Counted from the first letter of the stretch, positions 1 to 8,468 are shown. The stretch is 52,616 bases of DNA from Natrialbaceae archaeon (GCA_003559215.1 PWMF01000143.1:1-52616); one strand, 5' to 3'. The notes: generated by a model from the sequence alone, not told the origin. Made by a program: numbers and translations.

Positions 1-66
1 CGTCCGCGAGTGAGTGACGACTTCGTCGCCGACCTCGAGCTCGGCGAACCGAACGCGCTCGCCCAT
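1..66 (-). CDS. MaoC-like dehydratase, N-terminal fragment cut by the window edge
   Basis: Only the first 22 codons are present. The ATG lies directly after the TGA stop of the upstream dehydrogenase/hydratase fusion, with no spacer, so the two are almost certainly co-transcribed. The visible N-terminus (MGERVRFGELEVGDEV) has the F-x-E/D-L-E-V-G-D pattern that starts many MaoC/hot-dog-fold enoyl-CoA hydratases. That would make it a second hydratase of the operon, besides the complete MaoC protein at 2146-2598. The active-site residues lie outside the window, so the family call rests on the N-terminal pattern and the context. Confidence 0.5.
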   Translation of the reverse strand, partial: MGERVRFAELEVGDEVVTHSRT

Positions 67-2028
67 TCAGTTCCCCTCGAACTCGGGCTCGCGATCCTCG
101 GCGAACGCGGCGGTCCCCTCCCGGACGTCGTCGGTGCCGATCAACAGGCCGAAGCCCTGGCTCTCCATCGCCAGCGCCGCCTCGAGGCTGGCGTCCTCGC
201 CGCGGTTCATCACCTTCTTTGCGACCTCGAGCCCGAGCGGCGGTCCGTCTCGCAAGTCGTCGACGAACGCCTCGACCGTCTGGTCGAACTCGTCGCGATC
301 GACGGCGCGGTTCGCGAGCCCCCAGTCCGCGGCCCGCTCGGCGTCGATGTGGTTGCCCCGAAAGACCAGTTCCTTCGCTCGGGTCTCGCCGAGGACGCGC
401 ATGAGCCGCTGGGTCCCCCCGCCACCAGGAATGAGCCCGAGACCGATCTCGGGAGCGCCGAACGACGACCGCTTCGTCGCGATCCGGAGGTCGCAGGCCA
501 GCGCGAGTTCGAGACCCGCGCCGAGACAGTAGCCGTCGACTTTCGCGATCACGGGCCGGGGGAACTCGTTGACCGTCTCGAAGGCCGGCGTGACGTCCAT
601 CGCGTCGGTCGGCTCGAGCGAGCCGAAGCCGGTGATGTCCGCGCCGGCGCTAAAGGCGCGATCGCCCGTCCCCTCGATCGTTGCACAGCGGAGTTCGTCG
701 GTGTCGACCGTCGAGAACAGGTCATCGATCTCCTCGAGGAGGTCCGCGGAGAGGGCGTTCATCCGCTCGGGACGGTCGAGTTCCACCTCGAGCACGCCGT
801 CGTCGATCTCGGCGTTCAGATAGCGATACGAGTCGAGGTCGCCCGCGCCGTCGTCGCCGTAGTCGTGGAACCCGGCACCGGCGTCCTCGCCGGTTTTGCC
901 CTCCTCGACGAGTTCGCGCAGGTAGGGGTGCGGTTCGAACCGGTCGTCGCCGGTCTCTTCGAACTTCGTCTCGAGCTTCTCGAGGACGGTGTCGAGCCCG
1001 AGCTTGTCGCCGCGACGGCAGATCCCCTCTGGGAAGCCCAGGCCGAGGCGGACGCCGATGTCGATCGCCTCGGGGGTCGCGACGTCCTCGCCGACAAGGT
1101 AGGCCGCGCGGTTGACCATGCGAGCCTCAACCTGGAGTGTGTCGAACCCCTCCCCGTCGCCGGGTTCGTAGTCGGAGCCGTCGCCGGTCTCGTAGTCGTA
1201 AAAACCCTTTCCGGTCTTCTTTCCTAACTCCTCGGCTTCGACCTTCTCGGCCATGACCGGCGGGACGTCGTCGCCGGCCTCTTTGCGGACGTGGTAGCCG
1301 ACGTCGATCCCCGTCAAGTCGGCGAGCTCGAACGGCCCCATCGGGTATCCGCGCCCGTGGGCCATCGCGGCGTCGGCCTGCCGAACGTCGGCGTCACCCT
1401 CCGAGACCATCCAGGCGGGTTCGCCGACGAACGGACCGACGATGGTGTTGACGACGAAGCCGCGAACGTCCTTGCGGACGTAGATCGGCGTCTTGTCGAT
1501 CGACTCGACCCAGTCGTAGCCGGCCTCGGCAGCCTCGTCGCTCGTCTCCCGGCCGTAGATCACCTCGACGAGGTCCATCTTCACCGGCGGGTTGAAGAAA
1601 TGGAGGCCGAGCACGCGCTCGGGCGTGTCGACGGCCTCCGCGATATCCGTGATCGGCAGGCTCGAGGTGTTCGTCGCCAGCAGCGCGTCCTCGTCGCAGT
1701 ATTCCTCCAGATCGCCGAAGATGTCGTGTTTCAGCTCGAGGTTCTCCGGTGCGGCCTCGATCACGAGGTCGGCGTCGGCGACCGCTTTCTCGAGATCGGT
1801 CGTTGTCTCGATTCGTGCCAGAATCTCGTCGGCCGGTTCGGCGAGACGGTCCTTCTCCTCGAGCTTCTCGAGGCTCCACGCGATCGACTCGTAGCCGTCT
1901 TCGACGTACTCGGGCTCGATGTCCCGGAGGACGACGTCGTAGCCGCCCATCGCGGTCACCTCGGCGATCCCGTGTCCCATGTTCCCCGCGCCGAGGACGG
2001 CGACGCGGTCGATGGTGTCGTATGACAT
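67..2028 (-). CDS. 3-hydroxyacyl-CoA dehydrogenase / enoyl-CoA hydratase fusion
   Basis: This 653-residue cytoplasmic protein should carry out two consecutive beta-oxidation steps: hydration of enoyl-CoA and NAD-dependent oxidation of 3-hydroxyacyl-CoA. The N-terminal Rossmann domain has GAGNMG at residues 13-18, followed by the signature HFFNPPVKMDLVEV and a duplicated C-terminal dehydrogenase domain. From about residue 395 comes a crotonase domain with the oxyanion-hole motif FSAGADI and GAPEIGLGLIPGGGGTQRL, which carries a catalytic-type glutamate. The order dehydrogenase then hydratase is the reverse of bacterial FadB but usual in archaea. The ATG giving MSYDTIDRV was chosen because a TATA-like AGTTAAGA lies about 24-32 bases upstream; a TTG further upstream (2079) is less likely. 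A partial MaoC-like gene follows without a gap. Confidence 0.93.
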   Translation of the reverse strand: MSYDTIDRVAVLGAGNMGHGIAEVTAMGGYDVVLRDIEPEYVEDGYESIAWSLEKLEEKDRLAEPADEILARIETTTDLEKAVADADLVIEAAPENLELKHDIFGDLEEYCDEDALLATNTSSLPITDIAEAVDTPERVLGLHFFNPPVKMDLVEVIYGRETSDEAAEAGYDWVESIDKTPIYVRKDVRGFVVNTIVGPFVGEPAWMVSEGDADVRQADAAMAHGRGYPMGPFELADLTGIDVGYHVRKEAGDDVPPVMAEKVEAEELGKKTGKGFYDYETGDGSDYEPGDGEGFDTLQVEARMVNRAAYLVGEDVATPEAIDIGVRLGLGFPEGICRRGDKLGLDTVLEKLETKFEETGDDRFEPHPYLRELVEEGKTGEDAGAGFHDYGDDGAGDLDSYRYLNAEIDDGVLEVELDRPERMNALSADLLEEIDDLFSTVDTDELRCATIEGTGDRAFSAGADITGFGSLEPTDAMDVTPAFETVNEFPRPVIAKVDGYCLGAGLELALACDLRIATKRSSFGAPEIGLGLIPGGGGTQRLMRVLGETRAKELVFRGNHIDAERAADWGLANRAVDRDEFDQTVEAFVDDLRDGPPLGLEVAKKVMNRGEDASLEAALAMESQGFGLLIGTDDVREGTAAFAEDREPEFEGN

Positions 2029-2073
2029 AGCCGTGTGGTCGGCCGGGACAGTCTTAACTCCACCGAACGGAAC

Positions 2074-2084
2074 TACCAATGTTA
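2074..2084 (-). promoter_or_regulatory. Operator-like element upstream of the dehydrogenase/hydratase fusion
   Basis: Read on the minus strand this is TAACATTGGTA, an imperfect palindrome about 46-56 bases before the ATG and just upstream of the TATA-like AGTTAAGA. Ten of its eleven bases recur before the SDR gene (8426-8436), in both cases followed by GTTCCGT within a few bases. A regulatory role is inference. Confidence 0.3.
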
Positions 2085-2145
2085 ACTAGAGGAGAGTATT
2101 AGTGTACGAGATGTGTGAAAAGCCACCAGATACGTACGGCGGTAA

Positions 2146-2598
2146 TTATTCCGCGTCCCGCCGCCGATAGATCGTGTCTGCGACCCAGCTCATGACGAGC
2201 TCGTCGTCCCCGTTGTAGGTCTCGAGCCGGCTCGTCACGTACCCTCGATCCTCGCGACTCTCGGAGGGGCGCTTCTCGAGCACCTCGGTTCGCACCGAGA
2301 GCGTGTCGCCGGGTTTGACGGGCTGGTGCCAGCGTAGTTCGTCCACACCGGGCGACCCCATCGCGGCTCGATCATCCATTCCGTCGGGGCCCTCGACGAG
2401 CAATCGCATCGACATCGCGGCGGTGTGCCAGCCCGAGGCGACCAGTTCGCCGAACATACTGTCGGCCGCGGCCTCCCTGTCGACGTGGAACGGCTGGGGA
2501 TCGTACTGCTCGGCGAACTCGACGACCTCTGCCTCGGTGACCTCGTACTCGCCGAACTCGTGGGTCTCGCCGACCTCGACGTCCTCGAAGTACCGCAT
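2146..2598 (-). CDS. MaoC family (R)-specific enoyl-CoA hydratase-like protein
   Basis: The protein has 150 residues, the usual length for a single hot-dog-fold MaoC hydratase. It has the hydratase signature YDPQPFHVD at residues 32-40, with D33 and H38 as the expected catalytic Asp/His pair. This family hydrates trans-2-enoyl-CoA to (R)-3-hydroxyacyl-CoA. The start codon overlaps the stop of the kinase gene upstream by one base (TGATG), which indicates translational coupling. The next gene downstream, the dehydrogenase/hydratase fusion, is 117 bases away and appears to have its own promoter. The substrate is unknown; the neighbours suggest an acyl-CoA or hydroxyacyl-CoA degradation pathway. 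Confidence 0.9.
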   Translation of the reverse strand: MRYFEDVEVGETHEFGEYEVTEAEVVEFAEQYDPQPFHVDREAAADSMFGELVASGWHTAAMSMRLLVEGPDGMDDRAAMGSPGVDELRWHQPVKPGDTLSVRTEVLEKRPSESREDRGYVTSRLETYNGDDELVMSWVADTIYRRRDAE

Positions 2599-3710
2599 CA
2601 GAGCGGTTCCTCCCCCTCGATGATCCGCACTGCGCGCGCGGCCAGCGCGGGCACCCGTTCTTCCATCTTCGGGTACATCGGGTCGTCGCTGTTGCCCTCG
2701 AGGTAGCGCCGGAAGAACATCTCGCCGAGCGCGGCGAGCTTGTACACCGCGAGCGTGCGGTAGAACCGCTCGTGTTCGAAGGCGAGCCCCGTCCGATCTT
2801 CCCAGCGCTCGACCAGCTCGAGCCGGCTCGAGTACCCCTCCCGCTCCATGAACGTCGCCGTCAGTTCGGGCACGGCTGGCTCGGGGTCCTTGGGATCGCG
2901 CCAGTAGGATAGCATCCAGCCCAGGTCAGCCCGGGGGTCGCCCAGCGTAGCCATCTCCCAGTCGAAGACGCCGACGAGCTCCGGGCGAGACTCGGGCTCG
3001 CGGACGTCGTCCGCTCGCTCGTCCCGGGACGCGTCGCGTCCCGCTGGGCCGTACATTACGTTATCGAGCTTGTAGTCCCCGTGAACCAGCGCGTGCGGAT
3101 GCTCCTCCGGAACGTTCTCCTGGAGCCACGAGCCGACCTCGTAGAGGTCCGGGACCTCCCGCTCTTCGACCGTGGTCTCGAACGCCCACATCAGCTGCTG
3201 GCCCCACCGCTCGACCTGGCGCTCGGTGTACCCCGGCGGGTAGCCGAACTCCTCGAGGCCGACCGCCTCGTAGTCGACCTCGTGGATCGCCGCCAGCGTG
3301 TCCACCAGCTCCTCGCCGATCCGCTCGCGGGCGGCGGGGTCGGCGAAGCGGTCGGGTTCGCCGTCCCGGAGGACGTCGCCCGCGAGTCGCTCCATCACGT
3401 AGAAGTCGCTGCCGATGACGTCGTGGTCCTCGCAGGCCAGCACGGGTTCGGGGACGGGGACATCGGTGTCCACCAGCGCGTTCGTCACCCGGTACTCCCT
3501 GAGCACGTCGTGGGCCGTGTCGGCCGTCTCGCCCGGCGGGGGCCGCCTGATCACCAGCTCCCGGTCGCCCCAGGTGAGAAGCAGCGTCTCGTTGGAGTGG
3601 CCCTCCCGGTGGCGCTCGATCTCGTAGCGCTCGACGGTCCCAAGCTCGTTCTCGAGGTAGGTCGCCAGTGCCTCCTCGTCGACCAACCGCTCGTAGTAGC
3701 TCTCGGTCAT
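2598..3710 (-). CDS. APH-family phosphotransferase (ACAD10/LvaA-like acyl-CoA kinase candidate)
   Basis: This 370-residue protein has the aminoglycoside-phosphotransferase/choline-kinase fold. The Brenner-type catalytic motif HGDYKLDN starts near residue 210, and the metal-binding motif VFDWEMATLGDP follows. A real drug-resistance role is unlikely. Homologues of this type sit next to acyl-CoA dehydrogenases, and in mammals are fused to them (ACAD10, ACAD11). In the Pseudomonas lva operon such a kinase phosphorylates 4-hydroxyacyl-CoA so that a dehydrogenase-like partner can eliminate phosphate. Here it stands divergent to an acyl-CoA dehydrogenase (156-bp gap) and is coupled to a MaoC hydratase, which fits that idea, but the substrate is inferred. 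Confidence 0.85.
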   Translation of the reverse strand: MTESYYERLVDEEALATYLENELGTVERYEIERHREGHSNETLLLTWGDRELVIRRPPPGETADTAHDVLREYRVTNALVDTDVPVPEPVLACEDHDVIGSDFYVMERLAGDVLRDGEPDRFADPAARERIGEELVDTLAAIHEVDYEAVGLEEFGYPPGYTERQVERWGQQLMWAFETTVEEREVPDLYEVGSWLQENVPEEHPHALVHGDYKLDNVMYGPAGRDASRDERADDVREPESRPELVGVFDWEMATLGDPRADLGWMLSYWRDPKDPEPAVPELTATFMEREGYSSRLELVERWEDRTGLAFEHERFYRTLAVYKLAALGEMFFRRYLEGNSDDPMYPKMEERVPALAARAVRIIEGEEPL

Positions 3711-3828
3711 GGCTCGAGCCGATCGGCCCGCTGGTCTGTCGAGAGGTCCCGATTCGTCGACCGGATCGAGCGAGGGGTTGTGCGCAGCATGGTACTACCC
3801 GCGGTCCGATTAACGAAAATAGTTACGA

Positions 3829-3852
3829 CCGAAACCTTATCTTACAATGTTC
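3829..3852 (+). promoter_or_regulatory. Promoter of the acyl-CoA dehydrogenase gene
   Basis: The stretch around CCTTATCTTACAATG ends about 20 bases before the ATG. It is the most AT-rich part of the divergent intergenic region and sits at the right place for a TATA box of a leaderless or short-leader transcript. An inverted TAAC/GTTA pair lies just upstream near 3810-3826. Its ACAATG core resembles sites before the SDR and fusion genes. Confidence 0.4.
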
Positions 3853-3865
3853 GTGTAGCTAGAGT

Positions 3866-5080
3866 ATGGAGTACCACGATAGCGATCGGGCGCGCGAGCT
3901 GGCCGCGGAGGCTCGGGAGTTCGTCGACGAGGAAGTTATCCCCGCCGAGCGCGAGCAGCTCGGGAACGGCCCCGTTCCGGAGGACATAGTCGACGACCTG
4001 CGCGAGACCGCCCGCGAGCGCGGCCTGTACGCCCCGCAGGTCAGTGAGGAGTACGGCGGGCTCGGCCTCGAGTTCCGCGACGTGTTGCCGGCGTTCGAGG
4101 AGGCGGGCCGAAGCCTGCTCGGCCCGCTGGCGATGCGGGTCGACGCCCCCGACGAGGGGAACATGCACACCCTCGAGATGGCGGGCACCGACGAACAGAA
4201 GAAGCGGTGGCTCGAGCCGCTGGTCGAGGCCGAGATCCACTCCGGGTTCTCGATGACCGAGCCGATGCAGGGCGGCGGGTCGGATCCGAAGATGATCCGG
4301 ACGACGGCTCGAAAGGAGGGCGACGAATGGGTCCTCGACGGCCACAAGTGGTGGACCACCCAGGGCAGCGAGGCCGACGTCCTGCTCGTGATGGCCCGCA
4401 CCGATCAGGAGGCCCACCCCTACGAGGGGTGTTCGATCTTTCTCGTACCCAGCGACGCCGACGGCGTCGAGTACCAGCGGGACATCCCCCACGTCGGCGG
4501 CGAGGTAACCGGAACGAGCCACGCTGAGATCGTCTACGATAACGTGCGGATCCCCGAGGAGAACCTGCTCGGCGCCGAAAACGCCGGTTTCGCCATCGCC
4601 CAGAAACGACTCGGTCCCGCGCGACTCACCCACTGCATGCGCTTTTCTGGAATGGCCCAGCGCTCGCTCGAGGTCGCGAAGGCGTACACGAGCGAGCGCG
4701 AGGGCTTCGGCAGCACGCTTTCGGAGAAACAGAACCTGCGCTACGAGATCGCAGACGCCGAAACCCGGCTCCACGCCGCCAGGACCATGGTCCGCCACGC
4801 CGCCCGCGAAATCGGCGAAGGGCGGGAAGCTCGCGTCCCGGTTTCGATGGCGAAGGTCTTCACCGCCAACGTCGTCCAGGACGCCGTCGATCTCTCCATC
4901 CAGTGCTGTGGCGCCAACGGGATCGGCAAGGACCTGCCGCTGGCGGACTTCTACGAGAACGTCCGCGCGTTCCGCCTCGTCGACGGCGCCGACGAGGTCC
5001 ACAAGCGCGTGATCGCCCGCGACGCCTTCGAGGACGTCGACGAGAGCGAGCTCGACCCCGTAACGCGGTTCCGCGGCTGA
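3866..5080 (+). CDS. Acyl-CoA dehydrogenase family protein
   Basis: This 404-residue flavoprotein has the three-domain acyl-CoA dehydrogenase layout: an N-terminal helical domain, a middle beta domain with FSMTEPMQGGGSDP and KWWTTQGSEADVLLVMART (FAD and substrate binding), and a C-terminal helical domain with QCCGANGIGKDLPLADFYENVR. It normally oxidises acyl-CoA to trans-2-enoyl-CoA with an electron-transfer flavoprotein as acceptor. The sequence type is close to the ACAD10/ACAD11 group, and its divergent neighbour is an APH-type kinase, the pairing seen when phosphorylated 4-hydroxyacyl-CoA is processed. A plain chain-length-specific dehydrogenase is the alternative. Confidence 0.93.
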   Translation: MEYHDSDRARELAAEAREFVDEEVIPAEREQLGNGPVPEDIVDDLRETARERGLYAPQVSEEYGGLGLEFRDVLPAFEEAGRSLLGPLAMRVDAPDEGNMHTLEMAGTDEQKKRWLEPLVEAEIHSGFSMTEPMQGGGSDPKMIRTTARKEGDEWVLDGHKWWTTQGSEADVLLVMARTDQEAHPYEGCSIFLVPSDADGVEYQRDIPHVGGEVTGTSHAEIVYDNVRIPEENLLGAENAGFAIAQKRLGPARLTHCMRFSGMAQRSLEVAKAYTSEREGFGSTLSEKQNLRYEIADAETRLHAARTMVRHAAREIGEGREARVPVSMAKVFTANVVQDAVDLSIQCCGANGIGKDLPLADFYENVRAFRLVDGADEVHKRVIARDAFEDVDESELDPVTRFRG

Positions 5081-5096
5081 CGATCGCGAACCCTAC

Positions 5097-6218
5097 TCAG
5101 GTCGTGTCGAGATCGAGCCGTGAGAACGTCCAGTCGTCGATCGAGCTGTTCTCGACCGCGGCGCTGGCGTCGAGGTCGCGCGCCAGCAGCGTCCGGGACG
5201 ACGGGCGGATCATCGTCGAGAGGGGTGGTCTGGTATCGGGGAAGAACCGGTACCGAATCGGTGTCGGAAGCGTCTCGCCGAACGCCGTGACGAACTCCCG
5301 ACTCTCGCGGTCGGCAAGCACGGTGACGAGCAGCCGCTCGAGCGCCCCTCGTTCGGCCTCGAGCGCTCGCGGGACCGCCTCGACGATTCGGACGCGGTCG
5401 TCGACGTCGGCGGTGACAAGGGCGGCGACTGGCTCTCCGTCGCGTCTCGCGACGTAGGTCGTGTACGCGTGGTCCGGATTGGCGAGCCGCCAGCGGTAGA
5501 ACACCGCCGTCCGGTTCGTGTGCATCGCCTCGGGAATCGCCTGCCGATAGGCCGCCTCGAGCGCCTGGGCGGGCGTCGACTCGTAGCGCTCGAGGTCGAC
5601 TCCGGTGTCGGGCGTCAACAGTCGATCCCCCGTGCGGTGGACGCTCTCGACGATCCGGCTCGCGACCGATTTCGTGACGGCGGCCGTGCTGTCCCCCTCG
5701 ACTCGCATCGGTGCTTCCACATCCGGACTGTCGGTCCACCGCTCGAACGCGCCGACGGGATCCTGAACCCGGTAGTACAGCGGTACCGTTCCGATCTCGC
5801 GCCAGCCGTGATTGAGGTTCCCCCGTTTCGAGGCCTCGTTTGGAAAGTTGAAAAAGAAGGCGGGCCCGCTCTCGGCGTACCGCTCGAGGGTTCGTTCGTT
5901 CATTCGGTCGAACAGCCCGCGCCTGCGGTAGTCGGGGTGGACCATCGTGTCGCAGGGCTGGAAGGCGGTCCGAACCGCCCCGTGACCGCGCATTTCCTGG
6001 GCGAACAGCGATCGGCAGCCGACGAGGTCGCCGTCGTCCTCCGCGACGACGATGGGGACGTGGTCAGCGTAGGGGTTGTCCTCGTACTTCCAGCGGAACC
6101 AGGCGGGTGATCGCCCGCGGCCGAACACTCGCTCGTACAGCGAGAGAAACGCATCTCGGTCGCCGGGCTCGAACTGCCGGATCGTCACCCGCGACGGCCC
6201 TCGACTGGCTGTTTTCAT
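5097..6218 (-). CDS. GNAT family N-acetyltransferase, two-domain
   Basis: This 373-residue protein begins with a GNAT domain (TIRQFEPGDRDAFLSLY, then the acetyl-CoA loop HPDYRRRGLFDRM near residues 94-106). A second GNAT-like half follows, containing FYRWRLANPDHAYTTYVARRDGEPVAALV. Tandem GNATs of this kind are common in haloarchaea; the acceptor is unknown. The ATG at 6218 gives the longest frame, but an AT-rich TATATCATGAAAA overlaps it, so leaderless transcription could instead start at the in-frame GTG at 6188, which would begin MTIRQFEPG. The gene converges on the acyl-CoA dehydrogenase with a 16-base gap and is probably unrelated to it. Confidence 0.85.
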   Translation of the reverse strand: MKTASRGPSRVTIRQFEPGDRDAFLSLYERVFGRGRSPAWFRWKYEDNPYADHVPIVVAEDDGDLVGCRSLFAQEMRGHGAVRTAFQPCDTMVHPDYRRRGLFDRMNERTLERYAESGPAFFFNFPNEASKRGNLNHGWREIGTVPLYYRVQDPVGAFERWTDSPDVEAPMRVEGDSTAAVTKSVASRIVESVHRTGDRLLTPDTGVDLERYESTPAQALEAAYRQAIPEAMHTNRTAVFYRWRLANPDHAYTTYVARRDGEPVAALVTADVDDRVRIVEAVPRALEAERGALERLLVTVLADRESREFVTAFGETLPTPIRYRFFPDTRPPLSTMIRPSSRTLLARDLDASAAVENSSIDDWTFSRLDLDTT

Positions 6219-6387
6219 GATATAGTGGAGGCGTACCGCGTTCCGCCGAGACCGATCACGTCAGTTCTCCACTCGGCGAGGGGATAGGTCTTGACCCTGA
6301 ATACTCCAGAATTTACGGGATAGAGAACTTCTCGAGCCGATAGAGGTCCCGCTCGTGTACACGTTTTCGAACGGGGCACCCGGTCCG

Positions 6388-7122
6388 TCAACGGGTGCGA
6401 TCCCCGTCGATAATCGCGAGGGTCTCGGGCGGAGACTCGATGCGGTAGGTAACCGCGGGGCCGTCCTCGGCACCGAACGCGACCCCGTGCAGTCCCGCCT
6501 CCTCGGCCCCGCGAACGTCGTGGTCGTACCGGTCGCCGATCATCAACGATCGGTCGGGTTCGGCGCCGGCTTTCTCGAGGGCCGTCTCGAACATCGCGGG
6601 ATCGGGCTTGGTCCGGCCGACCTCCTCGGAGGTCGTGATCGAGTCGAACGTCTCGCGGACGCCGAAGCGCTCGAGCATCCACTTCCCCTCCTCGTCGTCG
6701 ACGTCGCTGACGACGCCGACGTGAAGCTCTCGGTTGGCCAGCCGTTCGATGGTCTCGACGGCACCGGGGACGGGTTCGATCGATTCCCGGACCGCCGCGC
6801 GAAACGCCGGCTCCCACTCCTCACGACGGATCTGATCGCCGACGACCGCCTCGACGCCTTTCTGGTAGCCGTCGCGGGCAGCCCGGAACTCCGTCCCCTC
6901 GCGCCCGCGGAAGTGGTCACCGACCGTCGACCGCCAGGTCGCGAGCGCCTCCTCGATCGTCGCGTCGACCGCGTGGCGCTCGAGCAGATCCGCGACGAAC
7001 GCGACGTGGGCGGTTCGGACCGACTCGAGGTCGAGGATGACGCCCCCGATGTCCCAGAAGACGGCCTCCCACTCCTCGGGTGCGCCCGGCTCGCCGGCGT
7101 CGGCGTGTGAGTTCGGGTTCAT
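6388..7122 (-). CDS. HAD family hydrolase
   Basis: This 244-residue protein has all four HAD motifs: nucleophile motif I in FWDIGGVILD, motif II in GVVSDVDD, the lysine of motif III in GRTKPDPAMFE, and motif IV in MIGDRYDHDVRGAEEAG. The cap-domain length and the order fit a phosphoglycolate-phosphatase or haloacid-dehalogenase-like enzyme. The second acidic residue of motif I is Gly, as in several DxGG-type HADs. The start overlaps the stop of the upstream FMN oxidase by four bases (ATGA), so the two form an operon. The phosphate ester it acts on cannot be told from the sequence; a role in clearing a 2-hydroxy-acid phosphate such as phosphoglycolate would fit the neighbour but is speculative. 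Confidence 0.88.
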   Translation of the reverse strand: MNPNSHADAGEPGAPEEWEAVFWDIGGVILDLESVRTAHVAFVADLLERHAVDATIEEALATWRSTVGDHFRGREGTEFRAARDGYQKGVEAVVGDQIRREEWEPAFRAAVRESIEPVPGAVETIERLANRELHVGVVSDVDDEEGKWMLERFGVRETFDSITTSEEVGRTKPDPAMFETALEKAGAEPDRSLMIGDRYDHDVRGAEEAGLHGVAFGAEDGPAVTYRIESPPETLAIIDGDRTR

Positions 7123-8300
7123 CGCTCGGCCCGTCGGATCGTCGATCGGTCGAGTTCGTCGACGCTTGCACGCCCCGAGAGTCCGACGGTGAGATCGAGG
7201 TCGGCGAGGAAGTTTCGCAACACGGCCTCGACGCCGTCGGCGCCGCCGATGCCGAGTCCGTATGCGTAGGGTCGTCCGAGCAGGACGGCGTCAGCGCCGA
7301 GCGCGATCGCCCGGACGGCGTCGCTGCCCCGGCGAATCCCGCTGTCGAAGAGCACCGGGACATCGTCGCCGACGGCCTCTGCGATTTCGGGCAGGGCCTC
7401 GAGTGCCGGAATCGCGCCGTCGACCTGGCGGCCGCCGTGGTTCGAGACGATCAGGCCGTCCATTCCGCACTCGATGGCGCGGGTGGCGTCGTCGGGGTGG
7501 AGCACGCCCTTGAGGAGGATCGGCAGATCGGTGTGTTCCCGCAGGAACGAGAGGTCGTCCCACGTGAGCGACGCGTCGCCGAAGCAGTCGATAAACGACT
7601 CGAGCGAGGTCTCGGGGTCGGTCCACGGGTCGTCTGCGAGCCGGTCGCGGAAGGCTTCGTCCTCGAAGTAGTTCCTGATTCCCTGGCCCTCGAGGAAGGG
7701 GAGGTAGGCGAGGTCGATGTCGCGCTCGCGCCAGCCCATCTTCGGCGTGTCGAGCGTGACGACGATCGCCTCGAACCCCGCGTCCTCGGCGCGCTCGAGG
7801 AAACTCGCGGCCACGTCCCGGTCGGCGCTCCAGTAGAGCTGGAACCAGCCCGTCGTCTCGAGTTCGTCCGCGATCTCCTCCATCGTGTACGAGGAGACGG
7901 AACTCGAGATCATCGGCACGCCGACCGCGTTCGCCGCGCGGGCAACGGCGAGTTCGGCCTCGTCGTGAAGGATCGACTGGACGCCGATCGGCGCGAGAAA
8001 GACGGGAACAGGGATCTCGCTGCCGAACAGCTCGACCGAGAGATCCCGATCGGAGACGTCCCGCAGGATACGCGGGACGATCTGCCAGGCGTCAAAGGCA
8101 CGATCGTTCGCCTCGACGGTCGATTCGGAGCCCGCTCCGCCCGCGACGTAGGCGAACGCCTCCTCGTCGAGCTCCTCGCGGGCGCGCTCCTCGAGATCCT
8201 CGTAGGCGACGGGAAACTCGGGCGGCTCGCCCTCGAGCATCCCCTCTCGGTACACTGTTTCCTGTCGATCCGGCCCGTAGTTTCTGTCTTCGCCTGTCAT
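7119..8300 (-). CDS. FMN-dependent alpha-hydroxy-acid oxidase (lactate 2-monooxygenase/glycolate-oxidase family)
   Basis: The protein has 393 residues, the usual length for the family, which oxidises L-2-hydroxy acids such as lactate, glycolate or mandelate to 2-oxo acids. Visible motifs are PVFLAPIGVQSILHDEAE, the strand ending IVVTLDTPKMGWRERD, the catalytic His/Arg motif SNHGGRQVDGAIP, and the FMN-phosphate site FDSGIRRGSDAVRAI followed by LGADAVLLGRPYAYGL. The ATG giving MTGEDRNYGP was chosen because upstream in-frame sequence loses protein character and reaches into the intergenic region. It is coupled to the HAD hydrolase downstream. A divergent SDR gene starts 169 bases away, so the AT-rich segment 8385-8436 probably holds promoters for both. 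Confidence 0.9.
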   Translation of the reverse strand: MTGEDRNYGPDRQETVYREGMLEGEPPEFPVAYEDLEERAREELDEEAFAYVAGGAGSESTVEANDRAFDAWQIVPRILRDVSDRDLSVELFGSEIPVPVFLAPIGVQSILHDEAELAVARAANAVGVPMISSSVSSYTMEEIADELETTGWFQLYWSADRDVAASFLERAEDAGFEAIVVTLDTPKMGWRERDIDLAYLPFLEGQGIRNYFEDEAFRDRLADDPWTDPETSLESFIDCFGDASLTWDDLSFLREHTDLPILLKGVLHPDDATRAIECGMDGLIVSNHGGRQVDGAIPALEALPEIAEAVGDDVPVLFDSGIRRGSDAVRAIALGADAVLLGRPYAYGLGIGGADGVEAVLRNFLADLDLTVGLSGRASVDELDRSTIRRAER

Positions 8301-8425
8301 GGTAGTGTGGAAACGACGAACGTCGTTCGGGTGTGCGTCGTGGTGACGATACGCCTCGGCCGTCTTAACGATACGGGGGTTGTAACCATCTTTATTAACA
8401 ACGTCTTCATATTGTACCCTGTATC

Positions 8426-8436
8426 TAACAATGGTA
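8426..8436 (+). promoter_or_regulatory. Operator-like element upstream of the SDR gene
   Basis: TAACAATGGTA here differs in one base from the element before the beta-oxidation fusion gene (2074-2084, minus strand), and both are followed by GTTCCGT within a few bases. It sits 33-43 bases before the SDR ATG, within the divergent intergenic region. A common repressor or activator is an inference from this match only. Confidence 0.3.
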
Positions 8437-8468
8437 AGTAGTTCCGTAACTGCGACGGGTGACCGCCG

